Of a DNA stretch of 64,000 nt, positions 59,657-64,000 are shown piece after piece (the first letter of the stretch is position 1; each line of letters opens with the position of its first letter). The position numbers were made by a program, and so were the translations under genes. The notes under the pieces are model-generated. The model was not told the origin of the DNA and did no database searches. It saw only the letters and a program-made list of their open reading frames with translations. The DNA is from Ruminococcus sp. YE71. GTDB lineage: Bacteria; Bacillota; Clostridia; Oscillospirales; Ruminococcaceae. The stretch spans positions 213,263-277,262 of the forward strand of contig NZ_FPIR01000004.1 in NCBI RefSeq assembly GCF_900119155.1, in the 5' to 3' direction.

Positions 59657-61969
59657 ATGGGCTATGATATGACTTCATTTACTTCTCGCGGACGCGAGGT
59701 CATTACGGGCGCGGCTGAATGCGCGGGCGCCTGGGGACATACCTATATCGGCAGCGAACACCTCCTGCTGTCAATGCTCAGACTTTCGGGCTGTACGGCG
59801 GCTCATATCCTACGTAAACACGGCGTTACTCCCCGTAAATCCGATGAATGGCTCGAATACCTCGTCGGCAAAGGCACACCCTGCCGCACCGACCGCAGTG
59901 AATTGACTCCCGCCTGCTCCGCTATCCTCGGGAACGCCGTCGCCCTCGCACGCTCGGAACACACCCTGCCCTGCGGTACGGAATATATCCTCGCGGCTGC
60001 CGTCCGTCAGCAGGATTGCAGCGCCGTCAAGATGCTCCGCGGTATGGGCGTGAACCTCAACAGACTCTACTCCGACTGCGTGGGCGGCTCGGAACTCATC
60101 GCCGAACAGTCAAAACAGCCGCGGCTCAAACACCTCGAACAGTACGGCAGAGAGCTGACCTCACGCTCCGTCTGCTCCGCCTTCGACCCCCTCATCGGTC
60201 GGGATGAGGAGCTTCGGCACGTCGAGGAGATACTCTGCCGCCGCCGCAAGAACAACCCATGTCTCGTGGGCGAAGCAGGGGTCGGCAAGACCGCGATAGT
60301 CGAGGGGCTGGCGTGCAGGATCATGCTCGGCGACGTTCCCGAACAGCTGTCGGGGAAGCGCATCTTCGAGCTGGACATCACTTCCCTGCTCGCAGGAGCG
60401 AAGTACCGCGGCGACTTTGAGGAACGTCTCAAAGGCTGTATCGAGGAGACCGCCGAGGCAGGCAACGTCATCCTCTTCATCGACGAGATACACAACATCA
60501 TGGGCGCAGGCGCGGCCGAGGGTGCGATAGATGCGGCGAACATCTTGAAGCCGCCGCTGGCGAGGGGAACGCTCCGCGTCATCGGGGCGACCACTCCCGA
60601 AGAGTACCGCACCACCATCGAAAAGGACAGCGCCGCCGATCGCCGCTTTCAGCGTGTGGAGATATGCGAGCCGACCCCCGAGCAGACGGTGGGCATTCTC
60701 AGGGGGCTGAGCGGACGGTACGCGGAGCATCACCACATCGCCATCGGGGAGAAGGAGCTTTCGCTGGCGGTAAGACTGGCGGACAGGTACATCACCGACC
60801 TGCATTTTCCCGACAAGGCGATAGACCTGCTGGACGAAGCGTGTGCGTCGCAGGCGGCAAAGCGCAGGGGGAGTTCGGCGGCGCAGTCGCTGGAGGATTA
60901 TCTTTCGGGGCGGCTCGACCGCGAGAGTTATCTGGCTTCGGCTGGCAAGTATCCGCCGCTCCGTGCCGAGACCCTTTGCGAGACGGCGGCGCGGCGCACG
61001 GGCATCCCCTGCGGAGCGCTGTCGGAGGACGAGGGCGAACGTCTGCTTCGGCTGGAGGAAGAGCTGGGCAGAGAGGTCTTCGGGCAGGAGGAAGCCGTCG
61101 CGAGGGTGAGTGCGGCGGTGCGGCGTATGCGGCTGGGGCTCAGCGGCGGCGGCAGACCTTCGGGCAGTTTCATCTTCATGGGGGAGAGCGGCACGGGCAA
61201 GACACTGCTGGCGAAGACCCTTGCCGAGCGGCTTTTCCTGCGTCCCGATTCGCTGATACGGCTGGACATGAGCGAGTACATGGAGCGGCACAGTGTCTCG
61301 GGGCTGATAGGTGCGCCTGCGGGGTATGTGGGGTACGAGGACGGCGGCAGGCTGACCGAGCGCGTCCGCCGAAGACCATACTCGGTAGTGCTTTTCGACG
61401 AGATAGAGAAAGCCCACCCCGACGTGTTCAACCTGCTGTTGCAGATACTTGAGGAGGGCTGTCTGACCGACAGTTCGGGGCGGAGCGTCAGCTTTGCGAA
61501 CACCTTCATCGTCATGACCACCAACTGCGGCGTGAAGGAGCACGACAGCCGAAAGAATGTCGGTTTCGGGGAGCGGCGCGGCGACACTCTTGCGGAGACG
61601 GGCATGGCGGAGCTGAAACGTCTGCTCTCCCCCGAGCTGCTGGGGCGCATCGACGAGATAGTGGTGTTCGGACGGCTGGACAGGGACGCGCTGACCCGTG
61701 CGGCGGCGAAGGAACTGGAGGGCTTGTGCGAAAGGCTCGGCAGTATCGGATGCACGCTGGAAGTCGGTGAGGGCTGTGCGGAAGCCCTGGCGGAGATGTG
61801 CGGACTCTCGGGGAGCGGTCAGGCGCGTGAACTGCGTCGGCTCATCCGCCGTCACGCGGAGGATAAGCTGGGCGAGCTGATACTGCGGCAGGGCAAGGGC
61901 GCGTTTTCGCTGACGGCGGCAGACGGGGAGCTGAGCGTTTCGCGCTCGATGGGCAAGGTCGCGGTGTGA
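59657..61969 (+). CDS. Clp-type AAA+ unfoldase (ClpC/ClpA-like) with shortened middle region
   Basis: A 770-residue two-ring ATPase that would unfold proteins for ClpP. Residues 1-150 hold two Clp N repeats. AAA-1 has GEAGVGKT and LFIDEIHN; AAA-2 has GESGTGKT and VLFDEIEKAH. The loop KNVGFGERRG contains a VGF tripeptide like the IGF/LGF ClpP-docking loop. The region between the rings (SLEDYLSGRLDRESYLASAG) is short and lacks the UVR/coiled-coil M domain of true ClpC, so adaptor control probably differs. AAGGAGAG precedes the ATG. A terminator follows. Confidence 0.9.
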   Translation: MGYDMTSFTSRGREVITGAAECAGAWGHTYIGSEHLLLSMLRLSGCTAAHILRKHGVTPRKSDEWLEYLVGKGTPCRTDRSELTPACSAILGNAVALARSEHTLPCGTEYILAAAVRQQDCSAVKMLRGMGVNLNRLYSDCVGGSELIAEQSKQPRLKHLEQYGRELTSRSVCSAFDPLIGRDEELRHVEEILCRRRKNNPCLVGEAGVGKTAIVEGLACRIMLGDVPEQLSGKRIFELDITSLLAGAKYRGDFEERLKGCIEETAEAGNVILFIDEIHNIMGAGAAEGAIDAANILKPPLARGTLRVIGATTPEEYRTTIEKDSAADRRFQRVEICEPTPEQTVGILRGLSGRYAEHHHIAIGEKELSLAVRLADRYITDLHFPDKAIDLLDEACASQAAKRRGSSAAQSLEDYLSGRLDRESYLASAGKYPPLRAETLCETAARRTGIPCGALSEDEGERLLRLEEELGREVFGQEEAVARVSAAVRRMRLGLSGGGRPSGSFIFMGESGTGKTLLAKTLAERLFLRPDSLIRLDMSEYMERHSVSGLIGAPAGYVGYEDGGRLTERVRRRPYSVVLFDEIEKAHPDVFNLLLQILEEGCLTDSSGRSVSFANTFIVMTTNCGVKEHDSRKNVGFGERRGDTLAETGMAELKRLLSPELLGRIDEIVVFGRLDRDALTRAAAKELEGLCERLGSIGCTLEVGEGCAEALAEMCGLSGSGQARELRRLIRRHAEDKLGELILRQGKGAFSLTAADGELSVSRSMGKVAV

Positions 61970-61995
61970 AATCAGATTAGAGATAAGAGATAGAA

Positions 61996-62028
61996 AAAGG
62001 AACGAGCCGTGGGGGTTCGTTCCTTTTT
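61996..62028 (+). terminator. Rho-independent terminator after the Clp ATPase
   Basis: AAAGGAACGA pairs with TCGTTCCTTT over a G-rich loop and continues into Ts, 26 bp past the stop codon. Confidence 0.88.
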
Positions 62029-62133
62029 GGGGTCATCCATCGTTTCTTTTGACTTAATGCACAAAGAAAAAACCGATCCTGTGTAACAGTTCACAAGTCT
62101 CTTGAAACTACATCGAAAATGTCGCCCGCCCCC

Positions 62134-62162
62134 TTGCAATCCAAGGCAAAATGTGGTACAAT
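62134..62162 (+). promoter_or_regulatory. Promoter of the 94-residue gene
   Basis: TTGCAA (62134-62139), 17 bp spacer ending TGTGG, TACAAT (62157-62162). Confidence 0.75.
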
Positions 62163-62204
62163 ATCAGTAAATAAACCGTCCCGAACGGTCAAAGGAGGTT
62201 CATC

Positions 62205-62489
62205 ATGAAATTTACTCTCACTGTAAAAAAGAAGCTCTCGAACGTCGAGTTCGGCGCGGCTGAGCCCTGCACCAACGTCTCCCCCGACGGCAGTTTTGAG
62301 GCTGACAGCCTGCCCTTCGCACGCCGCGACTGCAACGCCTACGTCCGCGCCTGGTGCGAGGGTCACGGGCTCAAAATGCGCACCCAGAAGGACTGGGCGA
62401 AGAATATGCGCACCAAGGCTCTCGAAAAACAGGTCATGGTGCAGAACGGCGACAAGCCCGAGACCTACGTTTTCGTTCTCGAAGGCTGA
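62205..62489 (+). CDS. Small basic protein of unknown function
   Basis: A 94-residue protein with three Cys residues (PCTNVS, RRDCNAY, AWCEGHG) and a basic central helix (LKMRTQKDWAKNMRTKALEK). It is followed by a short strand YVFVLEG. It lacks membrane segments. A strong AAAGGAGGT precedes the ATG and a good promoter lies 43 bp upstream, so it is probably well expressed. I do not recognise the family. Confidence 0.75.
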   Translation: MKFTLTVKKKLSNVEFGAAEPCTNVSPDGSFEADSLPFARRDCNAYVRAWCEGHGLKMRTQKDWAKNMRTKALEKQVMVQNGDKPETYVFVLEG

Positions 62490-62531
62490 CAGTGTGAGCC
62501 TGCCAAAATTGTAAACATTTTGCGAACAGTA

Positions 62532-62560
62532 TTGACAGGCTCATTTTTATGTGTTATAAT
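62532..62560 (+). promoter_or_regulatory. Promoter of tRNA-Arg
   Basis: TTGACA (62532-62537), 17 bp spacer, TATAAT (62555-62560), 13 bp before the tRNA. A perfect consensus promoter, as expected for a stable RNA. Confidence 0.9.
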
Positions 62561-62573
62561 ATCATAGTTGAAT

Positions 62574-62647
62574 GCGTTGCTAGCTCAGCTGGATAGAGTG
62601 ACTGGCTACGAACCAGTAGGTCGGGGGTTCGAGTCCCTCGCAGCGCA
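62574..62647 (+). tRNA. tRNA-Arg (anticodon ACG)
   Basis: A 74-nt cloverleaf: acceptor GCGTTGC/GCAGCGC with one G-T pair, D arm GCTC...GAGT, anticodon stem ACTGG/CCAGT with loop CTACGAA (anticodon ACG), variable AGGTC, T arm GGGGG-TTCGAGT-CCCTC, discriminator A. CCA is not encoded. A34 is expected to become inosine to read CGU, CGC and CGA codons. The gene borders a degraded integrase region, so its 3' end is a likely attachment site. Confidence 0.97.
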
Positions 62648-62792
62648 TTACGAAAATCGCACGTTTCGGCAATAGTCGGGGCGTGTGTTTTTTTGCATAG
62701 ATTTCGGGAATGTGCTGATTTAGCGTGGTTTTTGCGTGTTCACTGAGGTTCATATCCATATATAATCAGGCTTTGATTTTCGGATTTGTTTT

Positions 62793-62825
62793 GCGTTCCG
62801 GCTTCGGTCGGAACGCTTGTTTTTG
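62793..62825 (+). terminator. Terminator-like hairpin downstream of tRNA-Arg
   Basis: GCGTTCCG pairs with CGGAACGC over a GCTTCGGT loop, followed by TTGTTTTTG. It may end the tRNA transcript. The remaining gap to the integrase holds a second CACTCCGG/CCGGAGTG inverted repeat at 62867-62897 and a doubled CAGGGCACT motif, but no gene. Confidence 0.65.
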
Positions 62826-62931
62826 TCAAGATCTGGTTCTCAGGGCACTTACAGGGCACTATTTTTCACTCCGGAATATGTAAACGGCACCGGAGTGCCG
62901 CTTTTGTGTTTCATATACTTATATTGTTTGG

Positions 62932-64000
62932 TCAGCCTGTCTTGTCCGGCGGCTTTCGTCGTAGCATTACGTCTGCTATCGTTTCGGCGGATATATCGTC
63001 GGCATCTTTGAGCATATGGGAATAATAATCGGTCGTAGTGCTGACCTTGCTGTGTCCTAAGCGCCTGCTGATGCTCACCGGGTCGATGCGGTTATAGCAC
63101 ATGACCGAAGCCATCGTGTGTCTGAACGCATGAGGGTTGATGTGCGGCAGATTATGCTTTTCGGAGAACTCATCGAGAAACCTCGTGACCGTATCGGGGT
63201 TCATCGGCTTGCCCTCGTTACCCACTTTTTCCTGGAAGAACAGAAAGTTTGTATCGTGCCAGCGGTCGCCGTATGCCGATTTCATATCTTCATACCACTT
63301 CTGGTACTCATGGAGCAGCTCCATGCTCTCCTGCGGGAGTTTGATGTAGCGTTCGGAGTATTCCGTCTTGGGCGTGTCCTCATAAACACCAATTTCAGGC
63401 GAGTAAAGCAGGTTGATGTGAATGTAGATTCGGCAGTTCTCCCAGTCAACCGCATCCCATTTCAGACCGCAGATCTCGGCACGTCTCGCACCGGCGACCA
63501 TGAGCAGATGAATAATTGTCCGCCACTTTATCGGCAGAGTCTCGACCTCACGCATGATCTCGTCAAGTTCATCAAGCTCGAAGAAATTGATCTTCGGATG
63601 CTTGACTTTCGGCGGAGTTGCCTTTGATGCAGGATTTCATATCTTCATACCATTTCTGGTACTCACGGAGCAGATCCATGCTCTCCTGCTGAGGGCGAAT
63701 TGCGGTCAGCTTCATGTGACCGATCGCCTCGTCCACTCGCGGCATCAGCTTTCGGTAGCCCTCGATCGTGCGCTGCTTGACACCCGTGCGCTCTTTCAGC
63801 GCGATGACGTACTCGGCATACTCGGAGAACGTCTGCTTGTTGTCAACGTCATAACCCTGTCTGCACTTTTTCTCGAAATCGACCGCCGTTTCGTTGAGCG
63901 CTTTCATGTTCTGCCGCTCGGTCTTTTTCGGGTCGGGCTTGAAGGTCATTTCGTAGGGCTTGAGCTTTTTGCCGCTCTTGTCGTAGCCCTTGTTGACCCT
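62932..64000 (-). pseudogene. Broken tyrosine-type integrase (runs off the window)
   Basis: The 3' part (to about 63637) encodes the catalytic domain with ARRAEICGLKWDAVDW (first Arg), INPHAFRHTMAS (HxxR), RRLGHSKVST and TTDYYSHM (nucleophile Tyr). The 5' part (63572 to beyond 64000) encodes the arm-binding and start of the core-binding domain (GYDVDNKQTFSEYAEYVIAL, then EAIGHMKLTAIRPQ). At about 63637-63690 the core-binding domain is interrupted. A segment encoding QESMDLLREYQKWYEDMKS, almost identical to QESMELLHEYQKWYEDMKS of the catalytic domain, has replaced roughly 70-100 residues, and the two halves are in different frames. It sits beside tRNA-Arg as integrases of tRNA-targeted elements do. 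Confidence 0.82.

Noticed and set aside
62841..62861. Doubled CAGGGCACT motif as an attachment core
   Set aside because: It is very short and not linked to the tRNA 3' end, which is the more likely attachment site.

Overview
This 64 kb window looks like chromosomal DNA from an anaerobic, Gram-positive member of the Clostridia, most likely a Ruminococcus-like Ruminococcaceae. The reasons are gene content and style: an ECF transporter module followed by truA, DUF1385 beside prmC, a type-2 IleS under a T-box, NrdR-like boxes, many Shine-Dalgarno-led TTG/ATG starts, GH5 and GH13 enzymes, and fibronectin-III secreted proteins. GC content is moderately high. Species cannot be fixed from the window. 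Genes run on both strands in operons that mostly start from textbook promoters (TTGnnn, 17 bp spacer, TATAAT-like), many with a TGTGn extension before the -10 box.

Layout. 1-2.1 kb: end of a response regulator operon with a lipoprotein, then a dispersed palindromic repeat. 2.2-16.4 kb (+): ruvC-ruvA-hydrolase-ruvB-GNAT-glmM, then a coupled cassette of Nudix hydrolase, small alarmone-hydrolase-like HD protein and two related membrane proteins, an rRNA-type methyltransferase, the ecfA1-ecfA2-ecfT transporter core, truA and a beta-propeller membrane protein. 16.5 kb: an 89-residue ribonucleotide-reductase-tail-like protein behind a pair of NrdR-like boxes. 17.3-21.1 kb (-): SGNH lipoprotein, DUF3237-hydrolase fusion, GNAT, uridine phosphorylase. 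21.1-33.9 kb (mostly +): GAF-GGDEF, a 56-residue gene, an intracellular GH5, a lipoprotein, a 1089-residue secreted protein, and polyphosphate:AMP phosphotransferase between two PAS-GGDEF paralogues. 34.5-45 kb (+): glycogen synthase, DUF1385/prmC, MraY-like transferase, phosphatidylserine synthase and decarboxylase, type I pullulanase, an M15-type peptidase. 44.3-48.3 kb: isoleucine T-box, DUF3592 protein, ileS. 48.9-59.2 kb (-): typA, two zinc-ribbon membrane proteins, a PIN-like protein with yfcE, two SGNH hydrolases and a deoxyinosine glycosylase. 59.6-62.5 kb (+): a Clp-type AAA+ unfoldase and a small protein. 62.6-64 kb: tRNA-Arg(ACG) followed by a broken tyrosine integrase, marking the edge of an integrated element.

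The most distinctive non-coding content is several families of dispersed intergenic repeats: (A) palindromes bounded by GGCAAYACCGCAC; (B) a roughly 290 bp module with a hairpin, a 92-96 bp inverted-repeat unit ending in ATAAAATCGGCAAATC, and a GACCCTTTGAAAAGGGTC hairpin, with one giant head-to-head pair between ileS and typA; (C) a TTTTTGGCAAG inverted-repeat unit; and (D) a 3'-of-gene module with a 19 bp tandem repeat and a terminator-like hairpin. Families C and D often occur together downstream of genes.

Functionally the window combines DNA repair (RuvABC, deoxyinosine glycosylase), cell-envelope precursor and phosphatidylethanolamine synthesis (GlmM, MraY-like, Pss, Psd), glycogen/alpha-glucan and beta-glucan handling (GlgA, pullulanase, GH5), nucleotide signalling (GGDEF proteins, alarmone-type HD protein, PPK2) and translation (IleS, TypA, PrmC, TruA). 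No CRISPR array, rRNA operon or complete transposase gene was seen.
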